Shown piece by piece: positions 14,356-25,572 of a stretch of 64,000 nucleotides of DNA. The notes under the pieces are model-generated. The model made no database searches. It was not told where the DNA came from and worked only from the letters and a program-made list of their open reading frames with translations. Positions within the stretch are counted from its first letter, which is position 1, and each line of letters opens with the position of its first letter. Source of the stretch: Ophioceras dolichostomum (lineage: Eukaryota; Ascomycota; Sordariomycetes; Magnaporthales; Ophioceraceae); the NCBI GenBank assembly GCA_003049485.1, contig PYST01000024.1, positions 149,599 through 213,598 on the forward strand. Reading direction: 5' to 3'. Both the position numbers and the translations under genes were made by a program.

Positions 14356-15162
14356 ATGACCACCGTCTTGAAGCCCGGAGAGGCCTTTCCAGAGGGCGTC
14401 GAGTTCACCTACGTCCCTCCGAGCCCCGAGAAGCAAGAGATCGTAGCCTGCGGCATCGGCGTTAGCTACGACTTCAGCAAGGGTAAAGTTAACCTGCTCG
14501 CCCGACACACTCCTCTGGTATCTATGCTTGTCTTGCCGGACTGTCCAATAACTGACATACGGGGAGGGGACCTTCTAATCTTCCCTTGATACATCAAAAG
14601 AGTGCAAGGACAAGAAGATCATCCTCGTCTCGGTCCCCGGTGCGTTCACGCCTACGTGCCAGGAGAGGCACCTCGCCGGCTACATCGCCTGTCGCGAGAC
14701 GCTCAAGGCCAACGGCGTCGACAAGATCATCTTCATCGCCTACAACGACCACTGGGTCATGAGTGCCTGGGGCAAGGCGAACGGCATCCACGATGACTTC
14801 ATTGTGAGTTTTTTTTATCATCTACCTACTTCCCGTCCGTCTGGCCTCAGGAGGAGGCCATTTCCTTATCGTTCTTTTACCTCACCCTCGCCCTCGCCGT
14901 CGGATCTCCCCTCGTTTCCTTTCCCTACCAACAACGAACGAGCCTTAGTAGCCAGGGACCTAGCTGACTCAACTGCCACATGACTTAGCTGTTCATGAGC
15001 GACGACGGGGCCAAGTTCTCCAAGAGCCTCGGCTGGACGCAGGGTGAGCGGACGGCGAGGTACGGCGTGCTGGTCGACCACGGCAAGGTCGTCTACGCTG
15101 AGAGGGACGCTCCTAAGAGCATCGCCGCTTCGAGCGCTCCTACCATGCTGGGTAAGCTGTAG
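14356..15162 (+). CDS. Peroxiredoxin, Prx5 / PMP20 type
   Basis: A thiol peroxidase that reduces hydrogen peroxide and organic hydroperoxides using thioredoxin or glutathione as reductant. Three exons (14356-14482, 14601-14803, 14989-15162) give 167 residues, normal for the 1-Cys/atypical Prx5 group. Conserved elements are ILVSVPGAFTPTCQERHLAGY with the peroxidatic Cys at position 62, then IIFIAYNDHWVMSAWGK, LFMSDDGAKFSKSLGW and ARYGVLVDHGKVVYAE. Junctions restore reading: SK|ECKDKK (GTAAAG...AAAAG) and DDFI|LFMSDDG (GTGAGT...TTAG). The C-terminus (GKL) is not a classical SKL peroxisome signal, so cytosolic, peroxisomal or mitochondrial location is open. No second catalytic Cys pattern was assigned. 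Confidence 0.93.
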
Positions 15163-15993
15163 GAGAAATCGGCGAATGAGGTTTGGTAGCCGAAAGGCAT
15201 CTGTGGAGAGGGCACGGAGTCTTTTTAGAGCATCAAGTCTCCTTTGGAGCTATGCCGCAGGATCATATCCATCCCCCTCTCTTCCCTTCGTAGCGGCAAG
15301 TCCATGCCGGACAATAGACCTGATGAACCACCTTGTTTCTTGCGTCTACGTTTTTTTACCCCCTCCAACGGCATAATAGCACCAAAGGTCAAATACAAGC
15401 AAGGCATAGATAGGGCGGCCTCGACGGCGATGAGAGCAGGTGGTACTCAGTTTCGTCGCAGGAGAGATGATGAATAAAGCCCGTGCAAAGATCGTTTCCG
15501 TGAAAAAAAGAACCCTGGTTTGTTGTATGAATCCATGCTACCGGCCACGGAGGCGTTTTAATAAAGGATGAGCCCTCACCCCAGGCGATTTGTGATAAAC
15601 ACACCATCGCGAAAAAAGAAAAAGGAGACCCGTTTCTCAACCTGCGCCCATCGCCGCCAAACCGTCCGCTGCTGCCAACACACTCACACATACAACCACG
15701 GCCGTCCATGGTCGTAGCCGTCCGTGCCTGTTCCCACACATACATCCGCCACCCGACCGTCCTCTGTTTGCCGAACGAAAGCAAGCCATTGTCTTCCCTC
15801 ACACATGATTGATAGCCACCATGTAGAGATTAGACCATAGAGGAAGAAATGAAGGCCTCCCAAAAACGAGCTGAGATTCACCACCCCTCACTACTATCAC
15901 TCGCCATGCATCGGTATGTCATCGGTCGATCCGGGTCCAATCTGCTCAGAGGTAGTAGAGTAGAGTAGGTAGGTTTTGTCTTGTTCTGGTTGT
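15163..15993. other. Intergenic between convergent genes
   Basis: 3' flanks of the peroxiredoxin (+) and eL24 (-) genes. No gene is supported. An AGGTAGGT motif lies near 15966-15973, just after the eL24 stop. Confidence 0.5.
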
Positions 15994-16937
15994 TTAACGG
16001 CTCTTGGCGGCGACCTTGACGGGGGCACCCTTCGCTCCCTGCTTGCTAGTCAGGCGGCCGCCAGTCTGGCCCTTGGACGCCTGGCCGGCGGACTTGGCCT
16101 TCTCGGCCTTCTTGGCCTTCTCCAGCGCGGCCTTCTTCTCCTTGCTCTCCTTGATGGCGGCCAGCCTCGCGGCGCTGCGCGCCTCGGGCCGCATCGACCG
16201 CCGCTCCTTGATCACATCGAGCGAGGCGCCGACGATGGCGCGCTGCGACTTGACGGTCCTCCGGGTGCGCTTCTTGGCGACTTCCTGTAGAGTGGTGGGT
16301 CAGAACGATTTTCACCGGTTAGCATATGCATAGATACAGACTGTTTCGAGGGAGGTACGTCTTTCGATGCCGATGTCGTAGGTAGGTAGGTAGGTAGGTA
16401 GGTAGGGACGGGAGAAGAGCCTGATCTGGTCTGGTCCGGTCGGCTCTGTTCGGGTTGGGTCGAAGTTGTTCGCCGTCGCGTGCTCGGCTATGTCCCGGGA
16501 AGCCAGAACTGGGAGGAGTTCCATACCTCAGAGATACCCTTGCGGTGTTGGCGGCGGTACAGGACGGTCCAGGAGATGCGGCGGGGGTTCTTGCGCTGCA
16601 GAAAGAGAGACTCGGATTTGCCGTTCTGGAATCGGAAGATCTTGCTGTCGCCACGGACGTAGAGTTTACCCTGTGAAGATATGGCACCGTAGCCCCAAGT
16701 CAGCCTCCAGCAATCGAACTTGGTTGCTTCCAGCTCTTTCTTCTTGCCAGCCCGGCGATTTTGTCCTCCTCGCTGCTGTATCCAATTCCCACCGAGGAGG
16801 AACCGTAGTCTTCCTTTCTGTCATGTCGAGCTCCTCCACCACCACCAATTCCAGATCGCAAGGGAGGAGCAAAGGAGAGGTCGTACCTTGCCAGGGTAAA
16901 TTCTCGCGCCCGAGAAGGTGTCGTCGTATGTCCGCAT
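15994..16937 (-). CDS. RPL24: 60S ribosomal protein eL24
   Basis: Structural protein of the large cytosolic ribosomal subunit. Three exons (16937-16887, 16670-16527, 16284-15994) encode 161 residues. The start MRTYDDTFSGARIYPGK joins to GKLYVRGDSKIFRFQN and then RKNPRRISWTVLYRR, the signature of eukaryotic L24. The second junction gives KGISEEVAKKRTRR, exactly as expected of the family. The C-terminal 90 residues are Lys/Ala-rich and basic, typical of the L24 rRNA-binding tail. Introns are 216 and 242 bases; the second carries a GTAG tetranucleotide array (16378-16407). The early first intron, after codon 17, is typical of fungal ribosomal protein genes. The start region is shared with the divergent TAD1 gene. 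Confidence 0.97.
16378..16407. repeat. GTAG tetranucleotide array in eL24 intron 2
   Basis: About seven uninterrupted copies of GTAG lie inside the second intron of the eL24 gene. It is the same sequence family as the intergenic ACCT/AGGT motifs. Confidence 0.9.
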
Positions 16938-17512
16938 TTTGGAGTGTTGTTGACGCCGAGTTACTTACTGGGTTTGTTGTCGAGGCGGCGCGAATTGGCG
17001 ACGGTAACTTTCAACGACGTCGCTTTGGTTGGAAATTCAAAATTGTTGTGCGTTGCAGCCCTGGACAGTGCACCGCTTGTGATTGGGTGGGGCGGGGCTT
17101 GATGCCTGAGGCTAAAACAGCTATGTCGAGGTACGTACCCCGGAGCCTCTCAAATTCATCTCCATGGGACGGACCCAACTTTGACTAACCTTGACTTCAC
17201 TCACTTCACATTGATCAGCCCGTGAATCGCGAAGATGAGTTCCTAATCGACCGAGGAAACACTGCTGTTTTGGAAACTTGAACAGTCAGTGCTTCTTGTC
17301 GAACACGGCAGTCCGCAGTCTCTGTATCCGTTGTCTAGATGCTCAAAGGAGTCGGAGATGGATGAATCGCGGCCTGAGTCCAAATCTCGACTACCTTCAA
17401 TATCTGGGCCTTTAAAGCTTGATTTTCATTTTTGGACTACCTCATCCTCCAGCATCTTACTTTGGGCATGAGGCTCCCAGCCCTATATCTTACACGTATA
17501 CAGAGACGTGAG
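16938..17512. other. Divergent promoter region, eL24 / TAD1
   Basis: 575 bases between two divergent starts. No gene is seen. ORFs on the plus strand here overlap the eL24 introns and first exon and are not supported. Confidence 0.5.
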
Positions 17513-18985
17513 ATGAGTGCTGGTGCAGTGGATCCTATCGTGAGAGCTGTCCTAGATGAGTTCACCAAGCTCCCAACTAAGAGGAAGCCTACAGTCCGGA
17601 GCAATGGCGTCCATGAATGGGTCCCGCTCAGCGGTCTTGTAGCTCAGAGGAGAGGCGGAACCAATCCCGCTTTGACATGTCTTTCCCTGGCGTAAGTGAG
17701 AGTGCCTGTTGTTTTATTCTTAATCGCTGGCCTTCCCTGGTCGAAGTCGTGTGTGAAGTGTGCAGTTCGACTGATGATGGATCTGGATCGGAAACATAGG
17801 ACAGGGATGAAATGCCTCCCAGCATCGAAACTGCCGCTTGCTAATGGAGCAGTGCTTCATGACTGGCATGCAGAAGTTCTGGCCATCAGAGCGTTCAACA
17901 GGTTCTTGTTAGAGGAATGCAGGAACCTCGCGCTTGGAGCCCGGCCGTCGGAGTTCCTCCGCGTTAGAAGCAGGGAGGAACTAGCCGCAGCGGCGGAGGA
18001 GGCGGAAGCAGATGCGTGGAACGGCCAGCCTTTCGCCTGGAAGGACGATGTGGGCTTGCATATGTACTGCTCTGAGGCACCCTGTATGTCAGCCATGGCT
18101 CAGGACTCTCCCTTCACCCCTTACACTCAAGTCAACCTAGAGAATTACTGATCGGCATGCCTCCAACTACCAGGCGGAGACGCGTCTATGGAGCTGATCA
18201 TAGCAGCCCAGGCGGACGGTACTCCTTGGGATCTTCCACCGGAGGTGGAAACACCACCGCCAAACGCAGACAGCTCGCTGCCCGGGCGGGCCTTCTTCTC
18301 TCAGCTCGGCATCGTTCGCCGAAAGCCAGCTCGTGGCGATGCGCCGCCGACACTCTCCAAGTCCTGCTCCGACAAGCTTGCCATGAAGCAATGCACCTCT
18401 CTGCTCAGCTCAGTGACCTCGCTCCTGGTATCACCCAAGAACGTATATCTGCAGTCGATCATCCTCCCAGAGACTCAGTACTCTAGCGTCGCTTGTGAAC
18501 GCGCCTTCTCTCCGAATGGGAGGATGAAAGGTGTCGCCGGATCTTCGTGGCCGGGTGGCTACTCCTTTCAGCCGTTCGAGATCCAGACGACCAGCATCGA
18601 GTTTGAGTTTTCGAGGAGAACAGTCGCCGCTCGAGCCGGGGGACTGCTCCCCGCGGCAAGCAACCTCGCCGTGGCTTGGTCCCAAAATGTTCTCGAAGAA
18701 GGGACCTTGGCTGGCCTCGTCCAAGGTCGGAAGCAGACCGAACCGCGGGCCGCGACCCTTGTTTCACGACGGAAGATGTGGGAGGCGGTATTGGAAGTCT
18801 CCAAGCTGCTCGGGCGTGATGGCGGCGGAGTGGCGATCCGCCAACTCCTCGGCGACGCGACGACCTACCGGGAAGTCAAGCAGGGGCACCTTCTAAGACC
18901 GCGGAAGCGAGTGAAGAAGGATGTGAAGGCGAATGCACTGAGGGGATGGGCGAGCAACACCGAAGATTCCTATTTTGGACTCTAG
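17513..18985 (+). CDS. TAD1: tRNA-specific adenosine deaminase Tad1 (ADAT1)
   Basis: Deaminates adenosine 37 to inosine, next to the anticodon of tRNA-Ala. Three exons (17513-17691, 17800-18083, 18174-18985) give 424 residues. Junctions rebuild conserved text: SLA|TGMKCLPASK (GTAAGT...ATAG) and EAPC|GDASMELI (GTATGT...CCAG). Zinc and catalytic residues of the editing-deaminase fold are visible: DWHAEVLAIRAFNRFL with His83 and catalytic Glu85, Cys155 in SEAPCGDASME, and Cys219 in LSKSCSDKLA. Downstream LLSSVTSLLVSPKNVYLQSI and the C-terminal basic RPRKRVKKDVK stretch fit the family. The two cysteines are separated by a Pro-rich insert, which is a normal variable region. The ATG at 17513 is chosen because the N-terminal DPIVRAVLDEFTKLPTKRKP block is conserved. 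Confidence 0.93.
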
Positions 18986-19553
18986 GCAAGTTCAGTCGGG
19001 ATATGTGACACCCTCATCACGGTGGTGTCTGTGACGGAGATGACGGGAAACAGGAAAGGAGATAGAATCTTAATAGAGGAAACAAAACACTTCCCAAAGC
19101 TTGAAGTGCGTGATTTGTTCCTGCACCCACCCACTTGGCGACAACCAGTGAGCCCCGAAGTTCTGCTGAAAAGTCAAAGATAAAAAAGATGGAAGGGTCG
19201 AGATCTGGATCTCTCCTGATTCATAAGTACGAAAGCGGGAGTGAAAGAAACGGGGGCGAGAGGCAAAGTTGCCTGCCTGTGATGTGCGATATGAAGATGT
19301 GCGAGAGTTGGGCATCTTGTAAGGAATAGGGGAAATCACGGATCGGACAGGAACGAACGCTATACCTCCTCCATCCATGGATGTGCAGGTGAGTAAGTAG
19401 TAAAGACTTTTTTGTTGTCAATTTCCACGCGCGACGCCGCCAGACCCAGATAAGAATCCCAGATGTGCTGCTGCTTTGCTGCAGAAGTTGCCTTCGCCTT
19501 TGTTTGCCTCCTCCTCCACTCGTCAACATCCTTTCTCGTCCTTCCCTCCTCCT
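18986..19553. other. Intergenic between convergent TAD1 and EGD1
   Basis: 570 bases of 3' flanking sequence. No gene, RNA or repeat is recognised. Confidence 0.5.
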
Positions 19554-20342
19554 TTACTCAACCTTGTCCTCGAAGTTCTCGCCCACGAGGTCGGGGATGT
19601 CATCATCGTCGGGCTCCTTCTCACCGCCCTCGGCCTTCTGCATGCTCTGGTAGGTCTCGGCCAGTTTGCGGAGCGAAGCTAGCGAGTCGGGGCCGAGCTG
19701 GTTGAGGATGCCGGGGACGAGCTCGGTGAGCTCCTTCTCCTCGGGGTTTCCGTAGATGGCGAAGGTGTTGGCCGCCACGGAAGCGTGGACTGTCATGCGG
19801 CGATGTGACGGGTCAGCCTCCTCCTCGCCCTGGATTTGTAAGGCTGAAGCTAATTGTAGCGAAGTAAAGGTTGCTCACCTTTTGGGGCGGAGAAGTGGAT
19901 AACGTTGCCGTCGGCCTTGAACATGTTGACCTCCTCAATGGCCTGGATGGGCTGGAGGTTCAGCTTCTTCAGGGACTGCTGAAGCTTCTTGTCGTCACCG
20001 CCCGACCGGGCCGGCACCCTCTTGACCTTTCTCCGGGGAGTTCCCTTGCCACTGCACCACATCACATCCTGTCAGCTGGAGCCTCTCGGGGAAATCCATT
20101 CATCCGCCATCAGAATCCGTCGAGGGCCGTCGTTTGCTCGGGAGTCGCGCTCCGGATCTCGCCTCCGCAGGTTGCATGCAAGAAGACCAGAAGAGTACGT
20201 ACCCTGTTATGTTGAGTTAGCTCCGTTGCGTGGCCTTGCATTTGTCACCATAGCTGGCTGTGGAGATCGGGGAGGGGGACTGCTGCCTACCAATTCGTGC
20301 GCTGGCACCCAGCTTCTTGAGGCGCTCCTGAACATCCGCCAT
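19554..20342 (-). CDS. EGD1: Nascent polypeptide-associated complex subunit beta
   Basis: Beta subunit of the NAC heterodimer, which binds nascent chains at the ribosome exit. The inferred exons are 20342-20291, 20203 (one base), 20051-19879 and 19789-19554, giving 153 residues. The N-terminus [17 protein letters not shown] joins through a single-base exon to [12 protein letters not shown], the ribosome-binding motif. The NAC domain follows ([17 protein letters not shown], then [37 protein letters not shown]), with an acidic [14 protein letters not shown] tail. The one-base exon is needed because direct splicing from ATTG to TGGCAAG breaks the frame. Both flanking introns look canonical: GTAGGC...GCTAACTCAACATAACAG (87 bases) and GTACGT...CTGAC...GTGCAG (151 bases). 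The alternative, a GC donor (GGTAG|GCAGCA), would give IGSGKG in place of conserved IGGKG. Confidence 0.93.
20203..20203 (-). other. EGD1: Candidate one-nucleotide exon of EGD1
   Basis: On the minus strand the sequence reads ATAACAG, then one G, then GTACGT. The G completes the Gly codon formed with ATT-G before it and T-GGC after it. A GCTAAC branch-like site lies 12 bases upstream of the AG. No transcript evidence is available. Confidence 0.65.
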
Positions 20343-20930
20343 GATTGCGAATGACACTGGGAATCGGGAGAAACGGCGGGGTGAAAGATGCGATGATTAG
20401 GCAGGTGTACGTAGGTGTATCCGTTCCTGTCTGGTGGTAGCGGATTAGCAAACCCGCAACTCAAGAATCGGCCGATCGGGGACAAGAAATTGGCAACAGA
20501 TGGGCGGACGGTTCGTTATAAGGGGGATCCGACTTACGCAGACTAATTGCGTCCGCCTAAATTCACGATACCCTGCGTCTACGGCGATCGGTGAAGAGGA
20601 GCTGGCCAAGCCTTGCCAGAATTTGTGTGCGCCAAGAGAATTTTCGCTTGCGCAAAATCAATTCCCCGCGGTCACCAGGCTGAGACGCACGGGCCAGAGC
20701 AAATGGGTGCGAATCGCACGGTGGGAGTTCTCACTGTTCTCGTAGAGCGCGAAGTGATACCGCGGGAAGCACGACTTGAATTGTGTTGACATCTCAGATT
20801 GAGCTTCATTCGTCCTGGCCACGGTGATCTATCTTCAAGGTACGGAAGGAAATGAGAGAAAGGAGAGAAAGATCGATATTCAGTGGTACATATTCCTACA
20901 AACTTTTCTGGCGCCTTCACAACTAAGCTA
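20343..20930. other. Intergenic: EGD1 promoter side and CBP4 3' flank
   Basis: Both neighbours are on the minus strand, so this is the promoter and leader of EGD1 and the terminator region of CBP4. No other gene is supported. Confidence 0.5.
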
Positions 20931-21468
20931 TCAGGACCTGGGTGGCAGTCCCGCCTCCTCCCTCATCTGCCTCTTCTGCTCCTCTAGATCGTAATCTCCA
21001 GTCTTCACTTTCATAGCAGTTGCAGCCCTGGCTTTCCTCTCCCGTTCTTCTGTCTCCTTTTGCACGACCCAGACTGAAAAGTGCAATAAAAAAAGTGTGT
21101 TAGTCACACTGTGGCGTTGCCCCGAGCGAGCTGGTTGATCTGTTTGGGGTGCGATTTCCATACTTGACTTGTTGGATTTGGAGTCTTGCTTGAGCTTCGT
21201 GACGAAATCGTCGTATTCCTGGGCCCTCTGATCCCTCGTCTCAAGAGCCCTCTTCTGAAGATCCGGGTTATACCTCTTGAACAGCTCCTCGTCCGTCGGC
21301 TGAAGGTACATGACCAGAGCCGGACCCCCAACACTGACGAGGGCTCCGCTACTCGTCGCCAACGCATAGGCATATCAGTTTCTGAGACTTAAAGAAAGCA
21401 GAATGTGGCTTGTATGATTCGACTTACCCAGCGATCATCTTGGCCCATAATCTGTAATTGGCAGGCAT
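20931..21468 (-). CDS. CBP4: Cytochrome bc1 assembly factor Cbp4
   Basis: Small inner-mitochondrial-membrane protein needed, with Cbp3-Cbp6, for assembly of cytochrome b into complex III. Three exons (21468-21428, 21348-21164, 21073-20931) encode 122 residues. Exon 1 MPANYRLWAKMIAG joins to GALVSVGGPALVMYLQPT, forming the single membrane anchor followed by the family motif DEELFKRYNPDLQKRALE. EYDDFVTKLKQDSKSNKS then joins to IWVVQKETEERERKA across a 90-base intron (GTATGG...TTTTCAG). The C-terminus is charged and helical, as in the family. Intron 1 is 79 bases (GTAAGT...GAGTAG). There is no obvious cleavable presequence, consistent with a signal-anchor type. Confidence 0.9.
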
Positions 21469-24400
21469 TTTGGGCTGCGTCGAACTTCGATGAAGGTTGG
21501 GTCTGAAGCTCTGTCACATCGAGTCTGTCTCCTAAAATCCGAGGTGGTTTGGAGCAGCCACAAGTGGCTGCGCAGAATTTGCCTGTGGCTCGAATCTCCC
21601 CTCTCAGCTACACCTCCAGCTGAACTCCAGCATTCTATTCAACAGAAACCAGAGACGATAAATTGCTACGGCATAGCTAGGTACTGTTCACAGCATGTCG
21701 GCTTCTCTTACATATTACACGCCGCTAAATGTTGCATACTACACTCATGACAAGTTCGCAGTCTATCAGAATCGAGAGTTGAGATGGTGGCTTCTCATGT
21801 TCGGGTCAAGGCGCCTACATCGCAAACCAGCAGGCTCTCAGCATCAACTTTTAGGGCAGGTTCCCGAAGAAAAGAATTGAACCTCTTCCCAAAGACCCCG
21901 AGCGCACAGCGGCCACTCCGTGGCTTATGCGAAGCCGACGGGACTGGATCAAGCGGGTTTCGGGGTGGGTAGACATCTTGGCCCCTTGGAAGAGAGCCTC
22001 CAAATCAACAGCCTGCTGCCAACGGCCCGGAAGCCCGACCCGACAAGTAGTGAAGTGACCTTTTGATGTCAACGACTGGCCGACTACTATTGTTGGTGCT
22101 AAGGAGCTAGTGTGTTGGCATGACGGCGCATCCCTATGCGCGCGCCACTGTCCATACTTTGAGGCGATTCCCGCGGCCCCAAGTAAGGGGATGAGGACCA
22201 TCTGTCAGTTTATGCACTACGCCACATCAAAGGCGCCCTGTTTTCGTTGGCATCATAGCCAAAGAGACAAACCATCTGGGCTGTTGGGCTCCTGGGGTTT
22301 GTTCTTGTGGGCTTGCTCCCTTCCAGAATTTCTCCGAAAGAGTCGGTTGCGGAGGGAGATGGATAGCGCAACTCCACCACTCTCGGTGAGAAGCTAGGAT
22401 GTCCTTGCAGCTTGAAGAGAAGTTCGGGGTGGATCACCAGGTCTAGCAAGCCTTGTAAAGAAGCAGACCATCGACACCATACACGTCTCTGCTTACCCCG
22501 AAATATGTCATAAAAATGGAACAGTGGTAGATCGACGTCGAAGGATATTTGGATAGGATACCATAGGATACCAAAGGGATGTCGGGGTTCGGATCGGCGG
22601 CGTGCGTCGAAACCGGTTTCTTGCTTGCAGCCGGGGGGTTCTTCAGGGGCTCCAGGTCCCCGCACCGCTGTCGGCAGAATGACGACGCGGCTTTCTGTGG
22701 AGATCCACCCGTGCCCCAGACCATCGAACCCGGGTTCTGAAAGGGCTCGTCAATTTGCGACGAGCACTGCGGCCCGTCGCGGCTGTGAACGGCTTCCGAA
22801 AAAAGTCTGTCTGCTTGTCTACTCGTTCAAGAAATCGCAGCTCGCACCGATGCTTACGTTCTCTGTCTCGCGATGGCAACAAGCCGTTGGCTGGCCCGGC
22901 ACTTTTTCCTTTGTTCGTTGATTGTCCGGCAGTTTTTCTTCAGGTCGGATCGACGCTTGAGCAGATCGGGCGTGGCGCCACAACATGTGGCTTTTCGAGC
23001 ATTCAGGTGTTTTGCAGGGGTTTCGCTGGCGATGAGATGGGACGATTGATCCATTGACGGGATGGAGTTTGGGTTGATGGCTGCCCAGCTGAGGCTGCAC
23101 AGCGTCATCCTTGTGCAGTATGCAAGGGGCAAAAAACCAAAAACGGTTCTACTTATCGAAATAATCTGACTGCATATCAGAGACGACATCTCACTCGCTC
23201 GCTCCACGTCCCTTTGTCCTCACTCCCTCGCTTTCGTTGGTGGTCGGTCAGCTCCGCCAGGAAGCGAAGTGGCGCAAGTTTCTGGGGGAGCAAAAAAGGC
23301 GAATGGAGGTCAGAGGTAACCATCCCTCTGCCGAGCAGGCAGGGCGGCACATTGTTTGGCGTTTCACTGGTCGCGTTGTTGATCTTTGAGCCAATAGTCT
23401 CTGGTGATTGGTGACGTCCATCCTCAGGTAATGGGGCTAAGTCAAAAAGTCATGCTCGTCACGGACCGATTGTCCTGCTACTGGCTAGTGGCCACAAACA
23501 AGCCTTGGGACAACGGCGCCGTTGACTATAGTCTATCGGTTTTAGCGACGAGTCTTTGAGTTGCGGTTTGTTTCTTGTTGATGAATGCAGAAGCGTCCTC
23601 CTCTCGCTCCGTAGCGTTCTGGCACCCTCGCCGTATGGGTGCGGGCGAAGTATCGGGCGAAGTATCCGTAGGTGGGCTCGGATTCCACACTCGCCGAAAG
23701 CAGTGCCCTGGAGTACCTTGGTGAGAAAAGCGCGTGCAAGCCGAGAGAGCCAACAGAGAATGGGCACCATCCGTTTGGTGTTCAAAAAAGAATTGAGTTG
23801 CGGGCGCACTGTTTCGGGTTCACTGTCGTCTGGTCTTTCCGAGTCCTGTCATAGCTCTGGCCCTTCCCGTCGCTTCTTTGTTGACTGCTCCTTTGCTGCT
23901 TCTATCCACGCCGTGGGGGAAAAGGATCTCGCTTGGGGGTTTCGACCAAGCGCCTGGGGCGAAGGAGTAAATGCCGCAATGGAAGCGGAAGGCATCGTAC
24001 ACAGAACTCGGGAAAGCTAGACCCTTCACTCCTTCCACGCGACGTCGACACTCGACGACTGTTGATGAGTGGCGTAGGAGTGATTGCTGACTACTGGGAG
24101 GGAGTGGAAAGAATTGCCCTGCATTGCTGAAGTGGTGTGCAGTGGGACCGAATGCTTTCTATGGGTAAGGAGTTGCATTTCTGGTGGGTTGCCTCAAGCT
24201 GGGAATACGAAGTTTTCCCTTGCCTTGTGACGGTTGGATTGGTGCTGGCCAACGGCCGTTCCACCCATGGCAAAGGACAGCCGAGCGACGGGTGGTGGCC
24301 ACTTCCTTGGCGTCCTCTCCGTTGTCCTTCCAGGCCCCGTTTATTATTATCCACACCACACGACCATCCCCCTTCCACTGTTTGCCCTCACTCGCTCATT

Positions 24401-24813
24401 TTTTTCTCTCCTCCCATTTCACCATTCCCATTCCCAACAGTTATTTTCATTGATTATTCTAGCCTCGTCTGCCTCTTTTCCTGCGTGCCGTGGGAAATTT
24501 TGCAGGCTTGTTGCTTTTTAATATTGGCTGACTTGGTCCGTCGCCGTTTTCTTTATCTTGGACCACATCCGTTCTGTCCTCGTCACAACATCCGACCTTG
24601 CCGACCCTCATTTAACCTCTGACCTGCGTCGCGGCCAGTCGATCATCCATTCCGGCCTCTGATCTGCTGCTTTCCACAAAGGGTTCCGTTTTCCAACCCT
24701 GCATTTGGATCTGCCACCGCAGCGCAGCGTCACTTTCCCAACACCATTTTCTCGTCTCTCCCAAGTCGAACCTCAATCCTCCCGACTTTCGGGCAGCAAA
24801 ATCTTCGGTCGCT
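21469..24813. other. Long gene-poor interval upstream of the Mid2-like gene
   Basis: 3.3 kb with no gene I can support. ORFs of 90-160 codons on both strands (for example near 22210-22665 and 23556-24020) lack domains and overlap one another. A 12-base direct repeat CGGGCGAAGTAT lies at 23642-23665. The last about 450 bases (24360-24813) are strongly C/T-rich, as in fungal leaders, and fit the promoter/5' UTR of the gene at 24814. Confidence 0.45.
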
Positions 24814-25572
24814 ATGCATTCATCACACTTGATCCGGGCCCTCGCGTTGGCCCTGTCCACCTTCGCGGTGGCACACGCTAATCTGGCGGACTCGAATGTG
24901 GGAGCCATCGCGTTCGATGAGGTCGTCAAGAGGCAGCAGACTGGCCAGGAGAGCTCGACGGGGGGAGGGGGAACTCGCACCAGCACGAGCGACACCTCGA
25001 GGCAGACACAGACTTCTACCACGACTACCACTAGGGGTACCACAACGGGGTCGACGACCACTACTTCAAACCCAACCACTACTCCGCCGTCGAGCACAAC
25101 CACCACGACGTCGAGACAGACTACGCCGACGACAAACGACACACCAACCGACAGTTCGACCACTTCGCAGGCCACTACGATAACTAGCACGACCGTTGTT
25201 ACGACGAACGATGCTAATGGATCGCCCACAACCTACACGTCGGAAGTCGTGTCCACGCAGTCGGGGGGACTCGCCAACAACGGCTCCGGCGGTGGGACCA
25301 CTGGCATGGACGACAAGACTCGCAACACCATAATTGGCGTTGTCGTTGGAGTGGGCGGGGCTATTATCCTCGGCGTCGTCGGCCTGGTCGCCTGGAGAGT
25401 CTGGGGCCGCAAGAAGCAACAGGAGGAAGCCGCCGGGGACTTTGGAACCGCATACGCTCCGGTCGATAAGGTTGCGGAGCCCACCGGCTCGACGAACAGC
25501 CGCACTCCGTTCCAGAGCACTCTAGAAAGCTATCACGCGCCGACACAGGTCAACGCGTCGTCGAACTTCTAA
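24814..25572 (+). CDS. Mid2/Wsc-like Ser/Thr-rich membrane protein, putative wall sensor
   Basis: Single exon, 252 residues. It has a signal peptide (residues 1-22, hydrophobic core ALALALSTFAVAHA) and a dibasic Kex2-like VVKR site near residue 39. A very Ser/Thr-rich extracellular stalk follows (about 40-160), likely heavily O-mannosylated, then a Gly/Asn linker. One transmembrane helix (about 171-196, IIGVVVGVGGAIILGVVGL) ends in a basic stop-transfer WGRKKQQEE, and a short cytosolic tail contains YAPVDKV and SSNF. This layout matches Mid2-like cell wall stress sensors that signal through Rho1 to the integrity MAP-kinase pathway. There is no Cys-rich WSC domain, so the sensor function is an inference from architecture. 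Confidence 0.8.
   Translation: MHSSHLIRALALALSTFAVAHANLADSNVGAIAFDEVVKRQQTGQESSTGGGGTRTSTSDTSRQTQTSTTTTTRGTTTGSTTTTSNPTTTPPSSTTTTTSRQTTPTTNDTPTDSSTTSQATTITSTTVVTTNDANGSPTTYTSEVVSTQSGGLANNGSGGGTTGMDDKTRNTIIGVVVGVGGAIILGVVGLVAWRVWGRKKQQEEAAGDFGTAYAPVDKVAEPTGSTNSRTPFQSTLESYHAPTQVNASSNF

Noticed and set aside
22210..22665. 151-codon minus-strand ORF
   Set aside because: No signal peptide, domain or biased codon use; overlapping ORFs on the other strand are equally long.
23556..24020. 154-codon plus-strand ORF with a 12-base direct repeat (CGGGCGAAGTAT)
   Set aside because: No recognisable domain. It lies in a gene-poor region with comparable ORFs in other frames, and the repeat has only two copies.
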